DNA of 43,780 nt from assembly GCA_937957985.1 (NCBI GenBank), contig CALGOH010000069.1:1-43780 (forward strand), in the 5' to 3' direction. Positions 16,965 through 28,900 of the stretch are shown in pieces; within the stretch, counting starts at the first letter, position 1, and the number at the start of each line of letters is the position of its first letter. The stretch comes from an uncultured Verrucomicrobiae bacterium. Its GTDB lineage: Bacteria; Verrucomicrobiota; Verrucomicrobiia; Verrucomicrobiales; Akkermansiaceae. The position numbers and the translations under genes were made by a program. The notes under the pieces are model-generated. The model was not told the origin of the DNA and ran no database searches. It worked only from the letters and a program-made list of their open reading frames with translations.

Positions 16965-19900
16965 ATGAAAAACCCAGTGTTTGTGGGCCTGGCCCACTTG
17001 CTGTTGTTGGCGGGTGCAACCTGCCTGCCGGTTCGTGGCGACGTGTTGCTCTCGGAGAGTTTCGAGAGCCCGGAGGTCAGCGGGAAGAGCACCGCGGATC
17101 CCACCGGATGGGCCACCACCGGACACTCGTCCAGCCAGAGCACCATCGACGTCGACAGCGGGGACTTCTCCACGCCCCACGGATCCCAGGGGTTGATCTC
17201 CTACACGCCCCTTGGAGTCACGAACTGGTCGCACGCCACGACGACGAGTTCGATTCTCAATGCCACTCTCGATGCCGAACTGGGCTACACGCTGAGCTTC
17301 AATGTGGCGGCGGTGTCGGGTCGGCCCCGGGCGGCCTACCGGGCGGAACTACTTGCCATCGATGGAGGAGGTGTCGCCACGGTTTTGGCCTCGGTCGACG
17401 GACTCAACGACGGCAGCACCGACATGAGCTTCGGCGACGACCTGAGCTTCGTCCCCGGTGCCAGCCACGCGTCGCTCATCGGCCAGAGGGTCGCCGTGCG
17501 CCTGGGCATGGACCACGCCTATGCCTCGAAGGGCGCCGAGTTCCAGGATCTGCCGATCTTCGACAACGTCGTGCTCGAGGCGGTGAGTCCGCTCCATCCC
17601 ACGCCGGCGGATGGCGCGACGGTGCCGGGAGGCACGGTCGGCCTCGGCTGGACGAACCTTCCCCCGAACGTCGGGCTCGACGTATGGGTCGACGTCCATT
17701 TCGGCACCGATCCCGACCCGTTGAACAACGGCACTCCGATCGTGGCGGCCTCGCTCAACGGTCAGAACGAAACCTCGGTGGACGTCAACGCTCCGGTCGC
17801 CGCCACCTACTACTGGCAGATCAGTTCCTACCTGGACGGAGATCCCGAGGGAACGCCGGTGCATGGCCCGGTGTTCTCCTTCGTGGTGAGCGATGCGGAC
17901 AATGACGGTCTCCCGGATGCCTACGAGCTGGCCCACACCGATCCGCCATCGACCGCCCTGAATCCTGGCGACGATATCGAGGGAGACGGGCTCACCAACC
18001 TCGAGGAATACCAGGCGGGGACCGATCCCAACGAGTCCGACTCCGACGGCGACGGCTTGGACGACGGTGACGAACTCGCCGGGGCAGGGCTGCGTCCGGC
18101 GACCGACCCCTCCAACCCGGACACCGATGGCGACGGCATCGACGACGGGGCGGAAACCGCCACCGGCGTCTGGGTCAGCGCGACCGACCGGGGAACCGAC
18201 CCGACGGACACGGACTCGGACGACGACAACCTCGGGGATGACGTGGAAACCAACACGGGTGTCTATGTCGACGAGTCCGACACCGGAACGAGCCCCGTTG
18301 ACGCGAACAGCGACGGTGACAACGCCGGTGACTGGTATGAAATCGCGGCGTCCCACACGGACCCGACCGACCCCGGCGACGAGCCGGTGACGCCGTATCC
18401 GCTGCCCGCTCCAAGCCCGTCGGACGTCGGCGTGAGCGGCAGGCCGGTCAAGGTCTACATCCTCTCGGGTCAGTCGAACATGGTCGGCTACGGGCAGGTC
18501 GCCGGCGACGGTCCCGGGACCTTGGAAACGATGACGGGGTCGGAGAACAAGTTTCCGAATCTCGTCGATGGCTCCGGCAACTGGTCGGTCTACAACGATG
18601 TCCGCTACCGGGGCCTCATTTCGGATACCGCTGACGGGCCCATGCAGCCTCTGGTCGCGGGTGACAAGTATGGTCCCGAGTTCGGCTTCGGCGTCGTGAT
18701 GGCCTACCACCACGACGCACCGGTCCTGGTGATCAAGAGCAGCATCGGCAACCGCAGCCTGAGCTGGGACTGCCTGCCGCCAGGGAGTGCTTCCTTCGAC
18801 TGGACCGACGGCTACACCTACGCCGGCTACGGCGACAGCCCCGACCGCTGGCTCACGGGCAGCGGGCCGTCGCCCTTCGTCTGGTATGCCGGGAAGCAGT
18901 ACGACGACTTCTTCCTCGATGAGGCGGACATGGCGCCGAACATGACCTGGACGGACGGTATCTCGTATCCCGACGGCTGCCAGCTCAAGCACAACGGCGT
19001 GGTCTACAATGCGAAGTCCGCCCACACCTCCGCCCCGAACACCGAGCCCGGCATCGGGGGCGACTGGGCGACCGTCTGGGAAATCCACTCGGTGGAGAAC
19101 GTGACCGACATCCTCGACAACTTCGCCACCGAGTATCCGCAGTGGGCGGCGCAGGGTTTCGAGATCGCGGGTTTCGCCTGGTGGCAGGGTCACAAGGACG
19201 GAGGCCAGGCAGGCACCGGCACCGCCGGAGTCGCCGCCACCAACTACGAGGCCAACCTCGTGAGGCTGATCGACGAGCTTCGGGACTACTACGAGGCCCG
19301 GTACCCGGGCAAGGTCGTGCCCGATGCGCCGTTCGTGGTCGCGTCCACCGGCTTCGATGCCGGCGACTGGCAGACCGGCAGCAGTGCCGACGTGATCTGG
19401 AAGGCCCAGATGGCCGTCGGTGATCCCGCCCAGCATCCCCTTTACGACGGAAACGTCGCTTCGGTGGACACCCGGGACTACTGGCGCGACACGAGCATCT
19501 CGCCGAGCGACCAGGGCTACCACTACAACTGGAATGCCGAGACCTACCTGCTGGTCGGCGACGCCATCGGCCGGGCCATGGTCGAGCTTGAAGGAACGAC
19601 GCCTCCCGTTGCGACCACCGTTCCCGATGTGGTCGGGCTTTCGCAGGCGGGCGCCGAAGCGGCACTTCTGGCCGCCAACGTCTTCGCCGGGACGATCACG
19701 AACCAGTCCAGTGAGACCGTTCCGGCCGGCGACGTGATCAGCCAGGATCCGGTCGGCGGAACCGGCGCGGACGAGGGCGACCATGTCGATCTGGTGATTT
19801 CCACGGGCCCCGCGGATGTGACGGCGCCGTCGATCGTCTCGGAATCTCCGGCGGACGATGCGGGTGGTGTCTCTCTTTATGCCAGCCTGAGCGTCACCTT

Positions 19901-22900
19901 CGATGAGGCCGTCGTCGCCGGCAGTGGTCAGGTCACCCTGAAGAACCTCACGGATGCGAGCGAGATCGCCATCGACATCACCGACGCGGCGCAGGTTTCG
20001 TTCACTGGGGACACGATCACGATCAATCCGGCCGCCGACCTGTTGGTGGCCAAGAACTACGCCGTGTGGATCGACCCGCTGGCCATCGTGGATCTTGCCG
20101 GCAACACTTTTGCCGGCATCGCCGATGACACCACCTGGAACTTCACGACGATCCTGACCCCGCCGCCCACCTTGACGACGCACATCTTCAGTGGTGGCAA
20201 CTGGAACGTCGATACCTGGAACAACCCGGCGAAATGGGACAACGGGGTGCCCGTCGGCGAGATCGACGTGGTGATCGGTGCCGGAAACCACGCGAGCGTG
20301 ACCTTCGCCAACTCCGGCGTGGTCACGCCATTCTACATGGGTGACCTCACCCTGGAGACCGGTTCGATCATGCAGGTCGGAGGCTCATCCACGGCCGATG
20401 ACCTCCGTGCGCTGGGCACGGGCACGTGGACCTTGAATGCCGGATCGGATGTGACGCTCCGCTACGGACAGAACAGCGTTCACTCGAATGATATCCTGAT
20501 GGCGGGAGATGCCACGATCGCCCTCGGCCGGTCCACCTCGGCGCACAACAGGCACCGCACGCTTACCGGCACCATCAGCGGCAACGGTCTGCTCACCATC
20601 CACTCGAGCAGCAGGAACGTCCTCCATCTCCAGGGACTCAACGACTGGTCCGGAGGCTTGTATGCCGGGGGCACCGAAGCCGAGGACACCAGGGAAACCA
20701 TCGAGGCCGAGGCTCCGGGTTCCCTGGGGACCGGAGACGTCATCATCGACGATGGCACCACGCTCATCATCGATGCACCGGATGCCATGGGCGACGAGGC
20801 CGCCCTCCATCTGAGCGGGAACCCCAATACCAATCTGGGTTACAAGCTGGGGATGAACGCGAACGACACCATCGCGGAACTGCACCTCGACGGCGTCCAG
20901 CAGCCGGCGGGAATCTACAACAGCTCGGAACCCTGGCTCTCGGGAAGCGGCACGCTGACGGTCCTCAACTCGCCCGGCGAGGCCAACGAGATGCTCCTGA
21001 TCGCGAAGGACCCCGTCGATGATGCGACGGATGTCTTCGTTCCTGGTCTGCTGACCGCCAGCTTCAACAGGCTGGTCGTCCTGGATGCCGGCGACGTCAC
21101 GCTGCGCAACCTCACCGACGGGATCGATACGGTGATCCCGGTGGGTGACCCGCGCCTCTCTGCGGCCGGCTACACCCTCATCATCGATCCGGGGAGCGCC
21201 CTGCTGTGGGACAAGTCCTACGCCGTCCGGATCGACGCCACCGCCATCGACAGCACCAGCGGGCTGAGCTTCGCGGGCATCGCGGACGACACGACCTGGA
21301 ATTTCAGCACCCCGGTGGATCCGGTGGATACCGCGCTTGTCGAACTGAAGGATCACATCGAGGGAGTGGCCGGCCTGACGGCCTCCGAGATCGCCGACCA
21401 CCGGACGAATCTGTCGAACAACAGGGAGCGTCTCGATGAATCCGCGGCGACGATCATGAGCGCCTTCGAGGTGGTGGAGGCCTACGACGCCGAGATCGGA
21501 CCGCTGTGGATCGCCCGCGGCGGCTTCGACCGCAACAACCCCGTTCCCGATCCCAACTCGGCCTCCGACCAACTCGACTGGACGATCTACATCCTGATGC
21601 AGGCCATCATGGATGAGATCTACACGCCCGGGAACCTTGCCACCCACGAGGCCCTGCTGACCGGTTTCGTCTTCCAAAGCTCGAATCACTTCCCGGGTCC
21701 GGTCACGGGGTCCCCGGTGAATCACACCGCGACGATCAACGGCTCCTTCGACGACACCTTCGGACGCCATACCCAGCAATGGGAATGGCCGGCCCGGAAG
21801 CCGACAGGTTGTTACCTTGCCCCCGGCACCATTGCCACCGTGACGGTTCCTGCCTCGCTGGTGGGTCAGGGCTACCAAGTGCGGGTTGGCGCCCATTCAT
21901 GGGACATGGAGGAGCGCAACCGCCCGTCGATCCGCCGTTTGGACCGCGCCACGATCACTTACGACATCAATTCCACGGTCACCAAGGTCGCGAGTCCCTA
22001 CGGGGGCGGCATCTACATCGAGGTGCCTTTCGGGGCCGATGCGGGCGTGGTCACCGTGGAGGTCGATGGAGCGGTCCGCTCGCCCTATTTCTCATTCAAG
22101 AGCTACGACACGACCAGCCTGGCCGACTGGCTCGCCACCGAGCGGAACCACGGGGCTCCCTGGGCGGACTTCCAGTCCGAGAAGTTCATGATGCAGGTGC
22201 CGCGGACGTGGATCTACAATCTCGAGGATCCGGTCACCCTCATGAGCGAGTGGGATGGCGCGATGGACGCCATGAACGACCTGATGGGTTTCCCCCGCGA
22301 CCGTGGCAAGGAGACGATGTACTGCCAGGTCGATCTGATCTTTCGCTCCGCCGTCCACGCGCCGGGGTATCCGGCCACGAACCAGACCGATGGCAGCCCG
22401 GCGACCGACAACAAGGGCGGGTATGCCGGGAGCTATCTCGTCAGGGGTCCGAGAAGCGGCGCCGACACCGAAATCCACGAGCAGGGACACGCCTACTTCT
22501 TCCCGAAATTCGGGGGTGAGACGGAGTCGGCGGTGAATTTCCCGTACGTGGCGGTGCTGCACCGGAGCCTCGGTCTCAGCCTCGACGAGGCACATGCGAA
22601 GTCCCGCGGCTTCGGCCCCGAGCGCGCGCTCGACAACACGGCGATCGCGTGGATGACGGTCTTCAACTTCTCCCCGCGCGAGGTGGAGATGGCCTCGGGT
22701 GAGAAAGCCTACCAGCTCAAGGGACATGCCAAATACACCGACATCGTGCGCCTCTTCGGATGGGAGGGGCTCGACCAGTTCCACTACTCCATCATGTTCG
22801 ACCAGGAGAACGGCAATCCGTTCCCGGATCCGAACGACGGACTGGATGCGGACGACGAGATGCTCATCCGCCTCTGTGAGAGCGTGAACCAGGACATCCG

Positions 22901-25900
22901 GCCCCTCTTCCACTTCTGGGGACTGTTTCCGTCGGACCCGGCGGCGGTCGAGGCGGCCGTCGATGCGGCGGGCCTCACGCCCTCGCCGGAGATCTTCCGC
23001 CTGCTTCACCACTACAAGTCCCTCGTCCCGGCCAACAACCTGGAGTTCCGGAACTTCGCGACGACCTGGTGGGGCCGTCAGCCCAGCATCGGCGGATACT
23101 GGACGGAGCGTGAACACGCCCGCCAATGGGACGAGGAGGCGCTTTTCGGGGCGGGGGACCAGCAGCGCGCGGGGATCACCGTCAACGAAATGTACGTCGA
23201 GGCCTGTGCGGCCCAGGTCGAGGCGCGGGTGCAGGACATCATCGACCTCTACTTCCCCCTCGGCGATCCGAATCCCGCCTTCTCGCCCGTTCCGAGCCCG
23301 AGTCCGATGCAGTTCGCCATCGCGCCGCAGGGAAGGTTCGCCAACTCCGTGAGCATGACGGCGGTGGCCGCGACCGGTATCGATGGCCCGTACGAATACT
23401 ACTTCGAGAACACGACCACCGGGGCCAACAGCGGTTGGACGGTGTCGAACACCTGGAACAACCTCGGCCTCACCGGCGGCCAGAGCTACAGCTTCCGGGT
23501 CAAGGCGCGGAACTCGCTGCTCAACGAGACCGTCTGGTCCGATCCGGTCGATGCCGAGGCCGGCGATGCCAGCCTGCCGGCCATTCCTCCGACCCTGGCT
23601 TCGGCCGGGTTCGTCGATGACCGGGGCGGCGCCCCGGTGACACGGCTCGCCCCGGTGACCTACACGGTCTCCTTCAGCCAGGACATGGATGCCTCCACCG
23701 TGGATGCGGCCGACTTCGCCAACGATGGAAGCGCGTCGATCACGATCGATGCCGTGAGCGAGACTTCGCCAGGAGTCTTCTCCGTGACGGTTACGCCGAC
23801 CACCACCGGCAACCTGCGCCTGGAGGTGCCCGCCGGGGCGGTGCTTCTGGATGCCTCCGGCACGGCCCTGGACACGTCCGGCGACATCCGCGACGACACG
23901 ATCATTCCCGTGGAGGCCATCACCCTGACGGTTCCCGATGTGGTCGGGCTCGGGCAGGCGGCCGCCGAGGCCGACATCGTGGCAGCGGGGCTGGTCGTCG
24001 GCGCCGTGACAAGCCAGACCAGCGAAACCGTTGATGCTGGTCTGGTCATCAGCCACAGCCCTGCCGGCGGCAGCAGCGTGGTTGAGAACAGTGCCGTCGA
24101 CCTGGTCGTCTCGCTCGGGCCGCCCGATACGACGCCACCCGCCATTTCCGCACTGAGTCCACCCGACAATTCGAGTGGCGTGCTCATCATCACCGATCTC
24201 ACGGTGACATTCGACGAGTCCGTTTCCATCGGCACGGGCAACATCACCCTGCGCAACCTGACCGATGCGATCGATACCGCCATCGACGTGACCGATGGGT
24301 CGCAGGTCTCCCTCGGTGGCGCGACGCTCACCATCGATCCGGCATCCAGCCTCGGGTATGCCAAGGACTATGCGATCCTGATCGATGCCACGGCGATCGA
24401 GGATCTCGAGGGCAATGCATTCGCCGGGATCGCGGACGAGACCACTTGGAATTTCTCGACCGAACTGCCCGATCTCACCCCGCCGTCGATCCTGACGCTG
24501 GATCCCGCCGACGGCAGCACCGAAGTGAGCGTCGTCACCAACCTGACGGTGACCTTCGATGAGCTGGTTCAGAAGGGCACGGGCAGCATCACGATCCGTG
24601 ACGGCAGCGATGCGGTTGTGGCGACCATCGATGTCGGGGGAGCCAACGTCACGCTGGTGGATGACACCCTGACGATCGATCCGATCTCGAATCTGATGGT
24701 TTCGACGGTCCACTACGTCGAGATCGACAGCGGGGCGATTCTGGATCTCCAGGGCAATCCGTTTGCCGGGATTTCCGGGTCGGAAACGTGGAGTTTCACC
24801 ACCTCCGCGGACAGTCCTCCGTACGTCTTCATCGGCACGGACAGCACGAACTCGGACCGCTGGAACCTCACGTCGAGCTGGGACACCTCCACCGTCCCCG
24901 CAGGTGCCGTGAACGTCCTGATCCCGGCCGGCAAGACCGCCACCGCATGGTCGGCCACCACTCCTACCTTCACGGGCAACCTCGGGATTGAATCCAATGC
25001 CACCCTGCAACTGGGATACACGACCTCCTATGCCGCCTCGCTCAATGCGCTCGGAACCCCCGGATCGACTACGATCACCATGGCATCCGGTTCGCTCATC
25101 AAGAGCCGCAGCGGCGGATCCGCGGTCTTCCCTGCGGTCCGGTTGACCGGCGACGCGACCATCCGCCTCGGAGAATCGACGCAGACGTCCACGACGGCGA
25201 GTTTCAACTATCCGATCACGGGGCCTCACGTCCTGACGGTGCAATCCAGCGGTCAGAGTGGCACGATCGGCCAGTTCAATGTCGGAAACTCCTTCACCGG
25301 ACTGGTCATCCAGGATGTCGGGACCCGCGGCAATCCGGCCGACACGTTCCAGGCCAACGCGCCCGGCTCCCTCGGGCTTGGCGATGTGACGGTCGAGGGG
25401 TCCTACAATGCGAGGTCCCCGATGCTCTGGATTAACTCGCCGTATGCCATGTCACCACTGGCCACGCTCAGCCTCAATGACAACGGCCCGACCAATGCCG
25501 GCACCAACAAGCTCCGCATCGACGCCGACATGACCGTCGCGGCGCTCAATCTGGACGGCGCGGCCCAGTCGGCCGGCACCTACGGCAAGCCAGGCAGCGG
25601 CGCGGACTTCACTCCGGCTTGGATCCACACCTCCAGTACCGGCATCCTGACGGTTGCCGCGCCTTCGGTGGCGTACTGGGACAGTGACGGCTCGACCGCC
25701 GGAGCCGGGGGTGCGACGCCAGCCGGTGCGTGGGGAACCGATGCCTACTGGAGCAGCTCGGCCGATGGCGACGTTGCGACCGCGGCATGGAGCCCCGGTG
25801 ACATCGCCGCATTTTCCGCAGGCTCGGATGCCTCCGGGGCCTACACCGTGACGGTGGACGGTGCCCGGGACATCGGGAGCCTCATCGTGGAAGAGGGCTC

Positions 25901-28900
25901 GCTCACCTTTGCGGACGGATCCTCCGGATCGCTTAACCTCACCGCCGACGGTGCCTTCAGCCTGGTCACCGGATCCACCTCCTCGATCGGGGTGCCGATC
26001 ACCGAATCCGGAGGCAGCCGGTCCCTGTTCATCGGTGGCGGAGGGTCTCTCGCCATCTCGGGCAACAGCTCGCATACCGGCGGCACCACCCTGCACGGCG
26101 GCATCCTGACGCTCTCGGGGGACAATACCGCCGCCACCGGCGGGACCACGATCGCGAGCGGCATCGCGCAGTTTGACTCTCCTGCCGCCATCTTCGGTAC
26201 GGCCGAGGACCTCACGATCGAGTCCGGCGGCACGGTGGTCTTCGGCGCGGGCTTCGGGGCCGGAAACATCCCGACGGCGCTGGTCGATCGAATCGTTCCG
26301 GGTTCGACTGGCACGGTCGCCGTCGACAACCAGGAAACCACGGCCTTCGACTTCAACGCTGCGGGACTCACCGGCACCTACCTCGGAGCCGTCAGCGATT
26401 CCACCTACACGGGGCTGCTCACGCCGAATGGCACGACCTACCGTTTGGGCGGCGGGGGCGGGAGGCTGACCCTCACCGATACCAGCGGCATCACCTCCCA
26501 GTTGACGGCGCCCCAGAACCTGACGATGACGATCAGGGACGAGGTGGAGATCAGCGGTGGCGTTTCGGGAGCCGGGAACGTGACGAAGAACGGTTCCGGC
26601 ATCCTCGTCCTCAGCGGTGCCAACTCCTGCGACGGAAACATCATCCTGGACAGCGGCACTCTGCGCGCCTCCGGTAGCGACGGCGGAGCCGGCTCGATCA
26701 CGGTCAATGCGGCCCGCCTGCAACTCGGTGGCACGACGAACGGCGGGCTGGGCAGCGGCAGCCTGACCCTCGCCAACGGCAACAGCCGGGTCGAGGCCTT
26801 CGAGGGAGACCGTGTCATTTCGAATGACGTGATCCTGACCAACAACCCGAAGATCGACGGAACGTTCAGTCTCACCATCAACGGCGACCTGACCAACTCG
26901 GGTGGCAGCCGGACGCTCTACAACAACATCGACGGAGCCGGCAGGCACCTCACCCTGGCCGGACAGGTCAAGCTTTCGAACAACGACACCGGGCGTGTTC
27001 TGACCCTGCGCAGCGACGTCAATTCCCCCGATATCAGGTTCAACGTCACCGGTGACATCGTCGATGGCGGGGCCGGCGGCGGTACGATCGACCTGAGAGC
27101 CGCCAGCAGGGACAACGAGCCGTTCTACTTCTCCGGCACGAACACCTACAGCGGTGCCACCCGGATCTACAACGGCACGCTGTTCATCCAGGGGATTCAG
27201 GCGCTCTCGCCGAACACGTCCGTCCTTCTGGACCACACGTCGGGCTCCAACGGCAAGATCAGCCTCCTCGACGACAGCACCGGCACGATCAATCTCCCCA
27301 ACACCTTCACGTTCGACACCAACAACGCCACCGGGAACCACACGGTCTTCGTGGGCAACAACAACACCGCCAACGGAGGCACCAGCTCCGGCACCACCAC
27401 CGGCAGCACGTTCGTGATCCCCTCGCTGGTCTCGCTGGATGTGAACGGCGACACCTCGTATCAGGAGATCAACATCCTGGGGGCCAATGGCTACGGTCTT
27501 CGGATCGGCTCCCTCGAGCTGAACAATCTCACGAGCAGGTCCGCCGGCAACACGACGGAGACGCGCCTCAATCCGACCACCGCGAACCTGTCGATCGGCA
27601 CCATCACCATGGCTGCCGGCAACGTGGCCGGGGCCGACGGGGTGCCCCTGCTGATTCTCGACGGTTCCGGGACCGTCAACGAGGTCACCGGCGTGATCTC
27701 GGACGCTCCGGATGCGCTCACGACCGGCCGGCCGCTGCCGCTCACCAAGATGGATTCGAGCACCTGGACGCTCGGCGGAGCCAACAGCTACACGGGGGCC
27801 ACCACGGTCACCGCCGGCACGCTGCTGGTGAACGGCTCGCTTGATCCGGCGAGCGCCGTCTCCGTGACGGGCGGCACCCTGGGCGGCTCGGGCGTCATCG
27901 GAGGTTCGGTCACGGTCGCCGCCGCGGGCAACGTCGCCCCCGGCGCCTCCGCAGGCACGCTGACGGTCGGCGGCAACCTCGACATCTCGGCCCTGGCCGG
28001 AGGAGCGGGCAAGCTGAGCTTCGAACTCGGTCCGATCGCCGCCAGCGACAGGATCGTGCTCGGCCCCGCCGGCGTCCTTACGATCAGCACAGGTGTGCTC
28101 GGCCTGGGCGACTTCGACCTGAGCGATCTCGGGGGGCTGCAGGATGGCACCTACACCCTGATCGAGACCGACCAGGTCATCTCGGGCTCGCTGAACGGTG
28201 GCGACACGATCGGAACCCTCGGCGGCGCGGATCTCGAGCTGGTCATCAGCGGCGACGGCACCGACCTCCAGTTGGTCGTCAGCGGCCTGGGAGGTGGCCA
28301 GGGCCCGGTCGATTCCTTCGTGATCTCGGCGATCGGCTCGCCGCAGACGGTGGGCACGCCGATCACCGGCATCACCATCACCGCGCTGGATGTGGCGAGC
28401 AACACCGCCACCGGCTTCACGGGCACGGTCACCTTCGGCGGCAGCGGCGGCTTCAGCGGCAGCTCGGCGAGCTTCGTCGCCGGCGTGCTTTCCGGGGTGA
28501 GCGTGACCCCGACGGCCGCGGGCGAAGACCTGACCCTGACGGTCGATGATGGCTCCGGCCACACCGGTTCGACGATCATCACGAAGATCCGCACCCTCTA
28601 TGAGGAATGGTCGGGCGAGCAGGGCTTCGATGGGGACGCCAACGGCGACGGAGTCGGCAACGGCATGGCCTTCCTGCTGGGGGCGGCCGATCCGAACGTC
28701 GATGCCAGGGGCCTGCTCCCCGCGGTGAGCCAAAGCGGGGGCAACCTCGTGATGACCTTCGACTGTCTGGCGAATGCGGACCGTGGTGGCGCGCTGCTCA
28801 ACCTCCAGCATGACGCGGACCTTTCGGCGCCCTGGACCAGCGTGCCGGTTCCCGGCGTGGTCGGTGACAGCACCGACGGCGACGTGTCGTTCTCGGCGAC

